NCBI GenBank assembly: GCA_016743945.1 | Contig: JADGFI010000024.1 | Coordinates: forward strand, 19,680 to 83,679 | Length of the DNA: 64,000 nucleotides | Direction: 5' to 3' | Source: Desulfobacteraceae bacterium | Lineage (GTDB): Bacteria; Desulfobacterota; Desulfobacteria; Desulfobacterales; Desulfobacteraceae | Shown here: positions 51,174 to 60,488 of the stretch, piece after piece | How the letters are laid out: each line of letters begins with the position of its first letter | Position numbering within the stretch: the stretch's first letter is position 1 | Position numbers and translations under genes: made by a program | Notes under the pieces: generated by a model | Database searches by the model: none | What the model saw: the letters and a program-made list of their open reading frames with translations, nothing else | Told to the model about the DNA's origin: nothing

Positions 51174-52730
51174 ATGACGCCCATTGACGATCACAAAGAG
51201 GAACAACGCCCCGTGCTGGTGACCGGTGCCACAGGATATGTGGCCGGCCGCCTGGTCCCCTTGCTGCTGGCATCAGGATACCGGGTAAGAACCATGGGCC
51301 GGTCCATTGATAAAATGGCCGATCGGTCCTGGGGACACCATCCCAAGGTTGAGCTGGTAAAAGGGGATATCATGGATGGCAATTCCCTGAAGGCGGCGGT
51401 AGCCGGATGCGGCACCCTTTATTATCTGGTGCATTCGATGATTTCTCAAAAAAATCAATACCAAAATGCAGATAAGACAGGTGCCCGTAATATGGCGATG
51501 GCAGCGGAAAACGCGAGGGCAACCCAAATCATCTATCTGGGGGGCCTGGGCGATATCACCCACAAAAACATCAGCCGTCACCTTATCTCCAGACATGAAG
51601 TGGGCCAGATTCTTAAAACGGGTCCTGTGCCGGTTACCATCTTGAGGGCCGCCATGATCCTGGGGTCGGGCAGTGCCAGTTTTGAAATATTAAGATATCT
51701 GACAGAACGGCTGCCCATTATGGTCACCCCCAAATGGGTGAGCATGCCCACCCAGCCCATTGCCATTACCAATGTGCTGGGGTATCTAAAAGGGTGCCTG
51801 GAACAGGAAAAAACCCGGGGGAACACCTACGATATCGGAGGGCCCGATGTCCTGGCCTACCAGGACCTGTTTAAACTCTTTGCCGGACAAGTCGGCCTGC
51901 CAAGCCCTTTGATGATAAAGGTTCCGGTATTAACCCCGCGCCTGTCTTCTCTGTGGATTCACCTGGTGACCCCGGTGCCGGCCGCCATTGCCCAGCCCTT
52001 GGCCGAAGGGTTAAGCCTTCCCACGGTCTGTAGGGAAGACGCCATTAAACACCTCATTCCCCAGGAGCTGATCACCTGCAGGCAAGCCATCCGCAGGGCA
52101 GTGGACCGCATTCGCCAGGAACAGGTGGACACCTGCTGGGCAGACGCAGGCTCGATGGTCCATCCGGAATGGGCCCATTGCGGGGACTCAAAATATTCCG
52201 GCGGCACCATTCTCCAATGCGGTTACCGGGCGAAGGTAAAAGGAACAGTCCAGGCTCTGTGGCCTGCTGTCCATAAGATAGGCGGCCAGACCGGTTACTA
52301 TGCCGCAGATATCCTCTGGCAGATCCGGGGTCTGGTGGATATCCTGACCGGCGGGGTGGGGCTCAACCGGGGACGCCGCTCCAAAGAGCGCCTCCAGGTG
52401 GGGGATGCCCTGGATTTCTGGCGGGTTTTGGAAATCAAATCACCATCAAAGCTGCTGCTCCTAGCTGAGATGCGAACACCGGGAGAAGCCCTCCTGGAAA
52501 TCCGAATCGATCCCATTAACGATACCCGATGCGAAATCACCCTGCTCTCCCGGTTTTTGCCCAGAGGATTGCCGGGCATTGCCTATTGGTACAGTCTCTA
52601 TCCCTTTCATCAATATGTATTCACCCAGATGCTCAAAGGAATAGCAAAGGCCGCAGGCCTTGAACTTGCATCATCGCCGAAACGATTTACCCCCAAAATA
52701 AGTCGATCCTGCACCCTGACGGACACATAA
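51174..52730 (+). CDS. SDR-family NAD(P)-binding protein with C-terminal DUF2867-like domain
   Basis: The 518-residue protein starts with a Rossmann motif, VLVTGATGYVAGRLVPLLLA (GxxGxxG), then IDKMADRSWG and GDIMDGNSLKAAVAG. It resembles atypical SDRs of the NmrA/YbjT type. The C-terminal 180 residues, including YYAADILWQIRGLVDILTGG and DALDFWRVLEIKSPSKLLLL, match the fused DUF2867-type domain. It may act as an oxidoreductase or redox sensor on quinone or lipid substrates; the substrate is unknown. The ATG at 51174 has AGGGA upstream; the frame is open to 51102. The PPOX gene follows by 18 nt. Confidence 0.8.
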   Translation: MTPIDDHKEEQRPVLVTGATGYVAGRLVPLLLASGYRVRTMGRSIDKMADRSWGHHPKVELVKGDIMDGNSLKAAVAGCGTLYYLVHSMISQKNQYQNADKTGARNMAMAAENARATQIIYLGGLGDITHKNISRHLISRHEVGQILKTGPVPVTILRAAMILGSGSASFEILRYLTERLPIMVTPKWVSMPTQPIAITNVLGYLKGCLEQEKTRGNTYDIGGPDVLAYQDLFKLFAGQVGLPSPLMIKVPVLTPRLSSLWIHLVTPVPAAIAQPLAEGLSLPTVCREDAIKHLIPQELITCRQAIRRAVDRIRQEQVDTCWADAGSMVHPEWAHCGDSKYSGGTILQCGYRAKVKGTVQALWPAVHKIGGQTGYYAADILWQIRGLVDILTGGVGLNRGRRSKERLQVGDALDFWRVLEIKSPSKLLLLAEMRTPGEALLEIRIDPINDTRCEITLLSRFLPRGLPGIAYWYSLYPFHQYVFTQMLKGIAKAAGLELASSPKRFTPKISRSCTLTDT

Positions 52731-52748
52731 GCCATGAAAGGAGTTGCC

Positions 52749-53204
52749 ATGGAAATTCCCCACGTGAAGTACCTGGACACCATCAGACGATTGTTTGACA
52801 GCCAGGATCTGTCGATCTTGTCCACCCAGAAAAACGGCCAGCCCTATGCGAATATTGTCGCGGTTACCGTCACCCCGGATCTAAAGCAGATCATTTTTTT
52901 AACCCCCTGCACTACCCGGAAATATGACAACCTTGTGGCCAGCCCCCGGGTGGCCATGCTGATCAATAACAGCCAAAACAGGGCCGAAGACATCACCAAT
53001 GCCATCTGTGTAACCGCAACGGGCGAGGCTTTCCCGGTTACAGACGAAGAAAAAAAGCCGCTGCTATCTTTGTATCTGAGCCGGCACCCCCATATGAAAA
53101 CCTTTGCCCGGGCTCCCACCACGGCTGTGATCCGCATGGCGGTGAACAAGTATATCATGGTCAGCCAATTTCAAAATGTGGTGGAAATCAAGGTTGGTCC
53201 ATGA
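52749..53204 (+). CDS. Pyridoxamine 5'-phosphate oxidase-like flavin protein
   Basis: The 151-residue protein has the split-barrel PPOX fold: NGQPYANIVAVTVTPDLKQI, FLTPCTTRKYDNLVASPRVA (flavin-phosphate contact) and AVIRMAVNKYIMVSQFQNVV. Its size and lack of the PdxH C-terminal motif suggest a general flavin- or F420/haem-binding member, not true PdxH. The start at 52749 follows AAAGGAG by 5 nt. It overlaps the metallo-hydrolase gene as ATGA. Confidence 0.75.
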   Translation: MEIPHVKYLDTIRRLFDSQDLSILSTQKNGQPYANIVAVTVTPDLKQIIFLTPCTTRKYDNLVASPRVAMLINNSQNRAEDITNAICVTATGEAFPVTDEEKKPLLSLYLSRHPHMKTFARAPTTAVIRMAVNKYIMVSQFQNVVEIKVGP

Positions 53205-54379
53205 AGGTCGACTGGCATTGGGTGGCATATGGCCTGGTGTCTGCCCTGTTGATCCCTTGTTTTTTTTCCTGCTCTCCTTCGGAAAAACAAAATTTTTCAG
53301 AAACAAAATGGGCCCAAAGCGTAAACGAAACAAGGGTTCAGGACCTGTATGCCCCCCATGAAAAGGAGGGCCGGTTTTTCACCCCCTGGATGAAGATGGG
53401 GGACAAAAGCGTCCTGGATGTGCTGGGCTGGAAACTCTTTTCAACCACCAACTACACAGACCAGGAACGCACCTTTTTGCCCCGGGTCATACCGGACACG
53501 GCCCGACGGCTGGAAAACACCAGCGGTGATTTTATCCTGTGGATCGGCCACAACACCTTTTTAATCCGTATTGGCAATATCCATTGGTTAACAGATCCCA
53601 TTTTTTCCAAACGAGCCCTGGTGCCGTCACGGCTCACACCCCCGGCCCTGACCCTGGCCCAATTCAATGACCTGATAAACTATGACCTGATAAACTATGA
53701 CCTGATAAACTATGATCGGGTAAATTATGACCGGAAAAACATGGATCGGGCAAAAAAGGTGAACATTCTGATTTCCCACAATCACTATGATCACCTGGAC
53801 AGATCCAGCATGAAGGGGCTGCCGGCTTCGGCAAATGTTTTTGTCCCCAAGGGTCTCAAAAACTATGTGATGGGCATGAACAAACCCCGGGTAAGGGAAA
53901 TGGACTGGTGGGAAACCATTGACATGGGCAAGGAAACCCGATTAATCTGCCTGCCCGCCCAGCACTGGTCCCTGCGGATCAACCAGGGGCGAAACCGATC
54001 CCTGTGGGCCTCCTACCTGCTGATAACCCCGAAGGTGACCCTTTATTTTGGCGGGGACTCGGGATATTTCAAGGGATTCAGGGAAATCGGACGAAAATTT
54101 ACCAACATCGATTATGCCTTCATGGCCACCACAGCCTACCACCCCCGGTGGTTTATGCAATACCAGCACATGAATGTACAAGAGGCCGTCCAAGGATTTG
54201 AAGACCTTGGGGCTCGCTATTTTATCCCCACCCAATGGGGCACCTTTCATTTGGGTAGCGAACCTGCGGGATATCCGGGACTGGACCTTATCCGCCACAT
54301 CCGAACAAACCGATTAAATCCCGATAGATTCAAGATAATGGATATCGGCCAGATTATTCCCATCCCCCCATCAAATTAG
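53201..54379 (+). CDS. MBL-fold metallo-hydrolase (lipoprotein-like) with in-frame tandem repeat
   Basis: The 392-residue protein begins with a signal sequence ending in CFFSC, which could be a lipobox. It then has metallo-beta-lactamase motifs of the UlaG/NAPE-PLD-like group: GHNTFLIRIGNIHWLTDPIF, the metal motif SHNHYDHLD, and FGGDSGYF followed by HPRWFMQYQHMN. Between the first and second motifs there is a run of NYDLI-type units coded by five 15-bp repeats. The substrate may be a phospholipid or lactone, as for other family members with a large N-terminal region. It is the last gene of the operon. Confidence 0.8.
   Translation: MKVDWHWVAYGLVSALLIPCFFSCSPSEKQNFSETKWAQSVNETRVQDLYAPHEKEGRFFTPWMKMGDKSVLDVLGWKLFSTTNYTDQERTFLPRVIPDTARRLENTSGDFILWIGHNTFLIRIGNIHWLTDPIFSKRALVPSRLTPPALTLAQFNDLINYDLINYDLINYDRVNYDRKNMDRAKKVNILISHNHYDHLDRSSMKGLPASANVFVPKGLKNYVMGMNKPRVREMDWWETIDMGKETRLICLPAQHWSLRINQGRNRSLWASYLLITPKVTLYFGGDSGYFKGFREIGRKFTNIDYAFMATTAYHPRWFMQYQHMNVQEAVQGFEDLGARYFIPTQWGTFHLGSEPAGYPGLDLIRHIRTNRLNPDRFKIMDIGQIIPIPPSN
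53669..53743 (+). repeat. 15-bp coding tandem repeat in the metallo-hydrolase gene
   Basis: Five units of GACCTGATAAACTAT follow one another; units 1-3 are identical and units 4-5 diverge (GATCGGGTAAATTAT and GACCGGAAAAACATG). They encode DLINY three times, then DRVNY and DRKNM. Being a multiple of three, copy-number changes keep the frame. Confidence 0.9.
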
Positions 54380-54398
54380 CGCGCTATCGCCCAGGCAT

Positions 54399-54427
54399 TT
54401 AGCTGTTAGCCATTGGCTCTTAGCTAA
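54399..54427. repeat. Hairpin between converging operons, relative of the 8.2-kb palindrome
   Basis: TTAGCT-GTT-AGCC and GGCT-CTT-AGCTAA form a stem with a 3x3 internal loop. On the plus strand an A-run, and on the minus strand a T-run (TTTTTAGCTAA), is adjacent, so it may serve as a weak terminator for the two converging genes. Words in common with 8169-8211 suggest a dispersed palindromic repeat. Confidence 0.4.
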
Positions 54428-54485
54428 AAACCCAACTGCTATACTATTAAATGAACCCGTCAAACAGACCTCCGGGACAATCAGT

Positions 54486-55610
54486 CTAATATCCGGTCAA
54501 CTCCACATATCCTTCCCCCTGTATCTCTTGGTTGACCCCTACGACCGTTACCGCCCCTTCCCAATAGACGCCCATATGGGTGTGCTCCTGATCGGGGATG
54601 ACGGGCACAACGCTCATGGAAAGGCCCTGGCCCGGCAAGGTGATTTTCCATTTTCCGGGATATCGTTTGCCCCTAGGGCTGGTCCAGTACCCGGTTGGTG
54701 TGAGGGTAAATTGATCCGCTGTCAAAATTTCATAGGTCCCGTCGGGCCGGGCAAGACTGCCGAACCCATATCCGTTGGACCGGCCCTTTGCATCTCTGAT
54801 CTGGCAGACCATCAGATCCCGGCCGTCTTTCAGGTGAAATGAAAACCAGTCCCAACCGGTCACATCCCGGCCCAGGGCAGTGGTGCTCCATTCATGGTCA
54901 AACCAGGAAAACCCGGTAACCTTGTGGGTTTGGGACCCTATTTTCAGGGTTCCCCGGGTCATCAGCCGGGGCAGGGAGTAATAATAGGAGGCGTTGGTCA
55001 AACCCGGGCCCTTCCGGCTGAACCCCCGGTCTCCCTGCAAAAGAAGGGGACCTCCCCGGGTCAGCCTCAGGTTGAAAACTGTGTCCTTCTCCCGTGCTGT
55101 TAAAACCACCGATTTTGACCTGCCACCAGCAGACCAATCATCAACCCACACGGCAAAAGGAACCGCTGTGCTACCGGCAATGCCCAGGCTTTGCCGGTTC
55201 ATTCGAGAACTTGAATAAAACCGATTTTCCTGGGTATCTGTCACGGCAAAGTGGGCAAAGTAAATCTGCCGCGTCCGCCATTGGGAGGTGCCGACAGGTG
55301 ATTTGTCGCCTGATTCACAGGCCAATGCCCTGCGAAAAAACGTCAACTGATATCCGAAATGCCGCCCCTCTTCTGTCCGAAGGTTGCCGGTATAATACCA
55401 CCATTCGGTCTGGAAAGAGGGATGTGGTCCGTGGTCCTGGGGAAATTTAAGGGCGGCCGGAAGGACAGCCTTCTCAAAGCAATCGCCCCCGGTTTCATCG
55501 GAAAGAGCCTGGACAACGTTGACCCCCTCAATTTCCGCCGGCCGGCAACCCCCCACCGCCAGAAAAAGCAGGGTGATCAGCAAAAAAAAAGGCGTTATGA
55601 ATTGTTTCAT
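54486..55610 (-). CDS. CrtC/AttH-family lipocalin-like lipoprotein
   Basis: The 374-residue protein has a lipoprotein signal (LLITLLFLAVGGC) and the CrtC/AttH pattern: FPQDHGPHPSFQTEWWYYTG, GRHFGYQLTFFRRAL and HEWSTTALGRDVTGWDWFSF. AttH proteins accompany AttEFG ABC transporters and probably bind a hydrophobic ligand; CrtC members hydrate carotenoids. Its stop lies 9 nt from nothing but the end of the operon, and the permease gene is directly upstream. Confidence 0.85.
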   Translation of the reverse strand: MKQFITPFFLLITLLFLAVGGCRPAEIEGVNVVQALSDETGGDCFEKAVLPAALKFPQDHGPHPSFQTEWWYYTGNLRTEEGRHFGYQLTFFRRALACESGDKSPVGTSQWRTRQIYFAHFAVTDTQENRFYSSSRMNRQSLGIAGSTAVPFAVWVDDWSAGGRSKSVVLTAREKDTVFNLRLTRGGPLLLQGDRGFSRKGPGLTNASYYYSLPRLMTRGTLKIGSQTHKVTGFSWFDHEWSTTALGRDVTGWDWFSFHLKDGRDLMVCQIRDAKGRSNGYGFGSLARPDGTYEILTADQFTLTPTGYWTSPRGKRYPGKWKITLPGQGLSMSVVPVIPDQEHTHMGVYWEGAVTVVGVNQEIQGEGYVELTGY

Positions 55611-55615
55611 CGGTT

Positions 55616-58153
55616 TTACTCCATGTGAAGGGCTTGTCCAATATCGATTCTGCCGGCAGAGATTCCCGGGAACACCCCGGCAGCAAGCGCTGCGACACCT
55701 GCCGAAAAAAGCGCCTGAACAAAAACCAAAGGGGTCACCACCATTTCATAGGTCCATCCAAAAGACCGAAAATTAACCACATGAACCAGAATCCAGGCAA
55801 GCCAGGCACCAAGGGGAAGGGCCATCATACCGGCCGCAACCCCACAACTTGCGCATTCCCACAGCAGCAGCCGGAACACCTGCTGCCGCTCGGCGCCACA
55901 GGCCCGAAGAATCCCCATTTCCCTTGTCCGTTCCAGCAACAGGGCCATGAAGGAATTTAATATGCCGGTCAGGGCGACGATGGCGGTGAGAATCTGAAGC
56001 CCGGAGGTAATAAGAAAGGTTCTGTCAAACACCGCCAGAATACTGTGTTTGATGGAAACCCCCGAGACCACCCGAACCATAGCTGTTTTTGGGATAAACC
56101 CGTTAATCCGATCTATCACCGGTGCCACGGGGACCCCGGGATCTAAAAATACCTGGAGCGCCGTGACGTCATCATGCCCCCAAAAGGCGGCCATCACCTC
56201 CCGGCTGACGACAATTCGTCCGCCCCCCATGAAAAAATCCCGAAAAATACCGGCAATTTTAAAGGAAACAGGGCCTTGTTCGGTTTCCAGAACCACCCTG
56301 GCGAAACCGTTGGGAACAATATTATTTTGCCGGGCAAAAATTTCAGACACATAGATCCATCCCTGGTCGAATAATTTGGGAAGCGTTGCTTGTGCAGCAG
56401 CTGTCCAGGTCCATTGTTTCTCGGAAAGATCCCGGACATAGGAAAAAACATGAACCTCCCCCGAGGTTCGGGAAAAAATCCGGTGAATATTATAGGCGGA
56501 AACATCGGCAACCGCCGGCAAATTGCAAATTGCCTCCACCAACGCAGGATCCAGGGATCTTTGAATCTCGTCAGCAGAAGAGACATGAATGTCACCGCCG
56601 ATATGTCCATCCACCCAGTCCTCAATGGACGCCCTGAAACTTTGGGTCATGATAGCCACCCCGATATACACCGATGTGACAACGGCAAGGGAGGCAATGA
56701 GAACACTTGTCCGGCTCAGGGACCTGACAATATTTTTCATGGCTATTCTGACAATTCCCCGGACAAAGGGGCTTCCCGCAAAGAGCACGCCTTTGATGAA
56801 ACATAAAATAAAAACAGGGGCCAGGAATGCATATCCGATAAAGGCCAGAAACACACCGATAAAATCAGATTCCTGGGACCCGGGGAATCCAAAAAGAACC
56901 CCCAGGGCAATCCCAATGATCAAAATTCCGCCAAGGGTGAAGGCCGGCAATCTTTTTTTTAATGTGCTTTCCGATGCAGATCGCTGCATCAGGGTGATCG
57001 GCTGGATGTGTGCGGCGGTCACTGCCGGGAAAAAAGCTGCCAGGGTTGAACTGAGCATGCCGGCCAAAACCCCCTTTACGAGAGTGGATCCGACAATTTC
57101 CACCTGGCTTACGGTCAAGACAAAATACATATCTGAAACCGTGCTGCAAACAGCAGATACCACCCCATGGCCCAGCAGCACCCCCAGTAAAACCCCCAGA
57201 ACAGACCCTGCCAGGGCATAGATCATCACCTCGATCATGACCGCCCAAAAAAGCTGGCTTCGGGTTGCACCCAACGCCCTCAAGATGCCGTTACGCTTTC
57301 TTTGCCGGGCCACGGAAAAGGAGACCGTATTATAAATTAAAAAAATCCCCATGAACAAGGCCAACATGGAAAAGGCGGTCAGGCTGGTTTCAAAGGAGGT
57401 GGACAGGCTTCGGACCACGCTGTTCTGTTGGCTTGTTTCCACCAAGACTGCTCCCACGGGCAGGATCCGACGGATCTTCTCCACCTGGGAGGCAGTTAAG
57501 ATCAGATCAATCCGGCTGATATTTTCCCCCATTCCCAAAATTTCCTGGGCCAGGGAGATATCGGCCAGGACCACCCCGTCCAACATCTTGTTTGAGGCCG
57601 AATCCTGTGTGTCCACAAACCCTGCTATCCGGGTTTTTCTCCTATTTTTCCCCAATAAAAGTGTGAGGGTATCCCCCGGCTTCAAGCCGTATTGCACCCC
57701 ATGACGCTTGGACACAAGCACCCCGTTTCCTTGGGTTAAAAGCCCGGCCAGATTTTGGGTGACAGACCCCTTCTGCCCCTGAACCACAAGGCGTCTAAAA
57801 TGAGTTTCGGAAAAAGGATCCATTCCCATCAGTGTCAAAACGCTGCCCTTAAATTCTTTCACCTTGACATGGGTTGCGATAACCGGGGCGGACCGGGCAA
57901 TTCCCAGACGGGTTCTGATCCGGGTAAAAATAGATTGGCTAATTTCAAACCGGCTGCCTTTAATCTGATGAGTGGCCCGTGAGGTAAGGGCTGCCGTGGA
58001 CAATTCAAAGGACTTGCTCACACTGGTCTTGGCCATATCAATGGCCACCACACAACTGACACCCAAAGCAATTCCCAACACCATCAACACCAGCCGCAAC
58101 GGGTGTTTAAGGCTGGCCAAAAAAAAGAGTTTTATCAAACGACGTGACATCAT
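55616..58153 (-). CDS. ABC transporter permease with two FtsX domains (AttFG-like)
   Basis: This 845-residue protein carries duplicated MacB/FtsX membrane modules. Each has four helices and a large periplasmic domain; the second is visible at RTREMGILRACGAERQQVFR, the first at RQRKRNGILRALGATRSQLF. Such fused permeases fit the AttEFGH and LolCDE-like mechanotransmission exporters that act on lipids or lipoproteins. The start is at 58153 or 58150 (ATG ATG), just 4 nt past the ATPase stop; the more distal in-frame ATG lies inside the ATPase gene. Confidence 0.88.
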   Translation of the reverse strand: MMSRRLIKLFFLASLKHPLRLVLMVLGIALGVSCVVAIDMAKTSVSKSFELSTAALTSRATHQIKGSRFEISQSIFTRIRTRLGIARSAPVIATHVKVKEFKGSVLTLMGMDPFSETHFRRLVVQGQKGSVTQNLAGLLTQGNGVLVSKRHGVQYGLKPGDTLTLLLGKNRRKTRIAGFVDTQDSASNKMLDGVVLADISLAQEILGMGENISRIDLILTASQVEKIRRILPVGAVLVETSQQNSVVRSLSTSFETSLTAFSMLALFMGIFLIYNTVSFSVARQRKRNGILRALGATRSQLFWAVMIEVMIYALAGSVLGVLLGVLLGHGVVSAVCSTVSDMYFVLTVSQVEIVGSTLVKGVLAGMLSSTLAAFFPAVTAAHIQPITLMQRSASESTLKKRLPAFTLGGILIIGIALGVLFGFPGSQESDFIGVFLAFIGYAFLAPVFILCFIKGVLFAGSPFVRGIVRIAMKNIVRSLSRTSVLIASLAVVTSVYIGVAIMTQSFRASIEDWVDGHIGGDIHVSSADEIQRSLDPALVEAICNLPAVADVSAYNIHRIFSRTSGEVHVFSYVRDLSEKQWTWTAAAQATLPKLFDQGWIYVSEIFARQNNIVPNGFARVVLETEQGPVSFKIAGIFRDFFMGGGRIVVSREVMAAFWGHDDVTALQVFLDPGVPVAPVIDRINGFIPKTAMVRVVSGVSIKHSILAVFDRTFLITSGLQILTAIVALTGILNSFMALLLERTREMGILRACGAERQQVFRLLLWECASCGVAAGMMALPLGAWLAWILVHVVNFRSFGWTYEMVVTPLVFVQALFSAGVAALAAGVFPGISAGRIDIGQALHME

Positions 58154-58157
58154 GCAC

Positions 58158-58841
58158 CTAGGGCCGTCCAGGCCGGGCAATCAGGGTATGGTCCGCCACC
58201 ACATATACCTGATCGGCATAGGCAATTGCTTCGGGGCTGTGGGTCACCATAATAAGGGATTTACCGCTATTTTTCGCAAGATCGGTCAGCATTTGGAGAA
58301 CAAGGCCGCCGGTTTCCTGGTCCAGATTCCCCGTGGGCTCATCGGCCAGCAGAATCTTTGGATCATTGACCAGAGACCTGACAATGGCCACCCGCTGCTG
58401 CTCCCCACCGGAGAGGTTGTCCGGATAGTGGCGGCACCGGTCTGACAGCCCAACCGTGTCTAACAGCGAGATAGCCTTTTTCCTGGCAACACTGGGCGGC
58501 ACCCCGTCCAGCTCCGCCACCAGGGTCACATTTTCCAACACCGAGAGCACGGGAATCAGGTTAAACGACTGATAGACAAACCCGATATGCTGTCTTCTAA
58601 AAACAGTTCGCTGGGTATCGTTCATTTCAGAGACGCGATTGGTTCCAATGGTAATGCGGCCTTTGTCGGGCAGGTCGATTCCGCTGATTAAATTTAGCAG
58701 AGAACTTTTCCCCACCCCGCTTTTGCCCATGATCACTGAGAACTCACCTGCGGGGAAAACAGCCGTCATTGCGTCAAATATAATCCGCTGGTCATAGCTG
58801 TCATCATATGCTTTAAAAATATCATTGAGTAAAATATCCAC
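58158..58841 (-). CDS. ABC transporter ATPase (AttE/LolD-like)
   Basis: An ABC ATPase of the MacB/LolD type with Walker A GKSGVGKSSLLNL, signature LSGGEQQRVAIVRSL and Walker B ILLADEPTGNLD. The GTG at 58839-58841 is preceded by GGAGGGGG at 5 nt; an ATG five codons upstream (58856) is also possible. It powers the FtsX-type permease that follows. Confidence 0.9.
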   Translation of the reverse strand: MDILLNDIFKAYDDSYDQRIIFDAMTAVFPAGEFSVIMGKSGVGKSSLLNLISGIDLPDKGRITIGTNRVSEMNDTQRTVFRRQHIGFVYQSFNLIPVLSVLENVTLVAELDGVPPSVARKKAISLLDTVGLSDRCRHYPDNLSGGEQQRVAIVRSLVNDPKILLADEPTGNLDQETGGLVLQMLTDLAKNSGKSLIMVTHSPEAIAYADQVYVVADHTLIARPGRP

Positions 58842-58931
58842 ACCATCCCCCTCCATGGACCTGTCAGTGCCTCTGTGAATGATTGCCGCCAGGGTCTTGC
58901 CCCCTGACGAATGGTTTTATAAAATTTCTCT

Positions 58932-59822
58932 TTAATCTAATTCTCCCATGAGCTTTATGACTGCCAGTTCCTTGGCTTTTGCCTCGATCTCAATGGTGAC
59001 ATCCATGGAACGCCAGAAATCGGGCAGATCGGTCACATTAATATAATCATGGTGTTTTCGGATGTCGGGTGCCTCCCAGCCGTTTTTGGGTGAAGAAAGG
59101 TGAAACACGGGTTCCCGGTCCCATGTTTCAACACTCCTGCGGGTTGCTTCTTCGATTGAAAGGCGGTCTTTAAAACATCGATGGTGGTGGACGTCATACA
59201 CAAGTGGAATCCCCATACGCGTACAAATGGGCAAAAGATCTGCAGGAGAATAGCTTCGGTCGTCATTTTCAAGGGTCAGGCGTTTTCTAACCGGATCCGC
59301 AAGGGTTTTTATGATTCGCTCCAGGCGCTTGAGTGCCGACGCCTTATCCCCATAAACACCGCCTGCATGAACATTGATCACATCCGCGTTGACCCATTGG
59401 GCCACCTGGGCCTGATATTCAAGATCGGCGATGGAGCGATTGACCACATCCGGTGTTGGCGAAGACAAAACAATAAACTGATCCGGATGAAAGGTGGTCC
59501 GAATGTTATGGTTCCGGCTGAATATGCCGCAGGCCTTAAAGGTGTCGATAATCTGATCTGATTCGGGCAGATCTAAAATATCATACCCAACATCCGGGTG
59601 TGTTTTTAACGGCATAATCTGGCTGTTGATCCGGAAGTCACCGATATGATTTTGAAGACAAAATTCCAGGGCATCCATTAAATTCCGGGCATTGGTCAAG
59701 CAAAGTTCGGACAATCTTGCCCGCTGCTCCCCGGGGGAAAACCGGGAAAGGTATGTGGCGGTGGTTTGCCTGAATTTAATGGGGCGTTCTTTAAATATAC
59801 AGCACATCCCGAATCTAATCAT
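58932..59822 (-). CDS. uvsE: UV damage endonuclease UvsE
   Basis: The 296-residue TIM-barrel protein matches UvdE/UvsE in length and motifs: RFGMCCIFKERPIKFR at the N-terminus, FRINSQIMPLKTHPDVGYD, TTFHPDQFIVLSSP, INVHAGGVYGDK, TLENDDRSYSPADLLPICTR and PLVYDVHHHRCF. Metal ligands are seen as His, Glu and Asp. It nicks DNA 5' to UV photoproducts and other lesions without a sugar-damage step. It stands alone. Confidence 0.95.
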   Translation of the reverse strand: MIRFGMCCIFKERPIKFRQTTATYLSRFSPGEQRARLSELCLTNARNLMDALEFCLQNHIGDFRINSQIMPLKTHPDVGYDILDLPESDQIIDTFKACGIFSRNHNIRTTFHPDQFIVLSSPTPDVVNRSIADLEYQAQVAQWVNADVINVHAGGVYGDKASALKRLERIIKTLADPVRKRLTLENDDRSYSPADLLPICTRMGIPLVYDVHHHRCFKDRLSIEEATRRSVETWDREPVFHLSSPKNGWEAPDIRKHHDYINVTDLPDFWRSMDVTIEIEAKAKELAVIKLMGELD

Positions 59823-59836
59823 CTGTTTTTCATGTC

Positions 59837-59926
59837 CTATTTTTGTTGCACGTAAATAAGCCGATCCGTTTCAAATCCAAGGCGCCTGGCTTTTTCCCTA
59901 GGACAACAAACCAACCCCTTCTCCAT
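59837..59926 (-). CDS. Possible small ORF upstream of uvsE
   Basis: A 29-codon frame begins MEKGLVCCPREKARRLGF and ends TDRLIYVQQK, 14 nt before the uvsE start. No ribosome-binding site is visible. It may be chance or the tail of a lost gene. No family is recognised. Confidence 0.22.
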   Translation of the reverse strand: MEKGLVCCPREKARRLGFETDRLIYVQQK

Positions 59927-59951
59927 GGGAATAACGGGTTAACGGAAGAAC

Positions 59952-60422
59952 TCAGGTAATGTTGGGATTCAGGGTCCATTTGATGAACCAGTCCGGATCT
60001 TTATCCCGGACTGTCCTACAGTCCAGACAGACAATTCCGGAATTTTGGAACTGATAAACCCGGATAGCTTCGGATCCAGTGATAAGATAGGAAACCAGTC
60101 GTTCCATGAAGGGCATGTGGCCCACCACCATCCAATTGGCACCGGGATCAATGCGAGGGGCAAAGGCTCTCACATCGTCCAGGGGATTGATGCCGGAAAT
60201 CACCTCCAGGGACGTTTCCAGTGCCAGGGCCCTGTGATAGACAGCAGCTGTCTGCTCCGCCCGCTTCTTGCCCGAATGAACGATGGTTTGAACGGGTATG
60301 CCATATCCTTTTGCCACCGGGGCTATCCGGTTTGTTTCTTCAATACCAAGCTCGGAAAGGCCTCGTTCAGGGTCCACTTCCTTGGACAAACTCATGCCGT
60401 GCTGAACTAAAAATAATGCCAT
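59952..60422 (-). CDS. sixA: Phosphohistidine phosphatase SixA
   Basis: This is a 156-residue histidine phosphatase: MALFLVQHGMSLSKE with the catalytic H (family VxHG, here VQHG), IVHSGKKRAEQTAAVYH and MVVGHMPFMERLVSYLI with the second His. SixA removes phosphate from histidine in phosphorelay or PTS proteins. The start at 60422 is the family N-terminus; an in-frame ATG at 60443 is less likely. It lies 66 nt after the ZIP transporter gene. Confidence 0.85.
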   Translation of the reverse strand: MALFLVQHGMSLSKEVDPERGLSELGIEETNRIAPVAKGYGIPVQTIVHSGKKRAEQTAAVYHRALALETSLEVISGINPLDDVRAFAPRIDPGANWMVVGHMPFMERLVSYLITGSEAIRVYQFQNSGIVCLDCRTVRDKDPDWFIKWTLNPNIT

Positions 60423-60488
60423 ACTGCCACCGCCTTTCACCACAACGGGTTTATTATATTTTTACTGCGAAATATTCTCTTGATCCCA

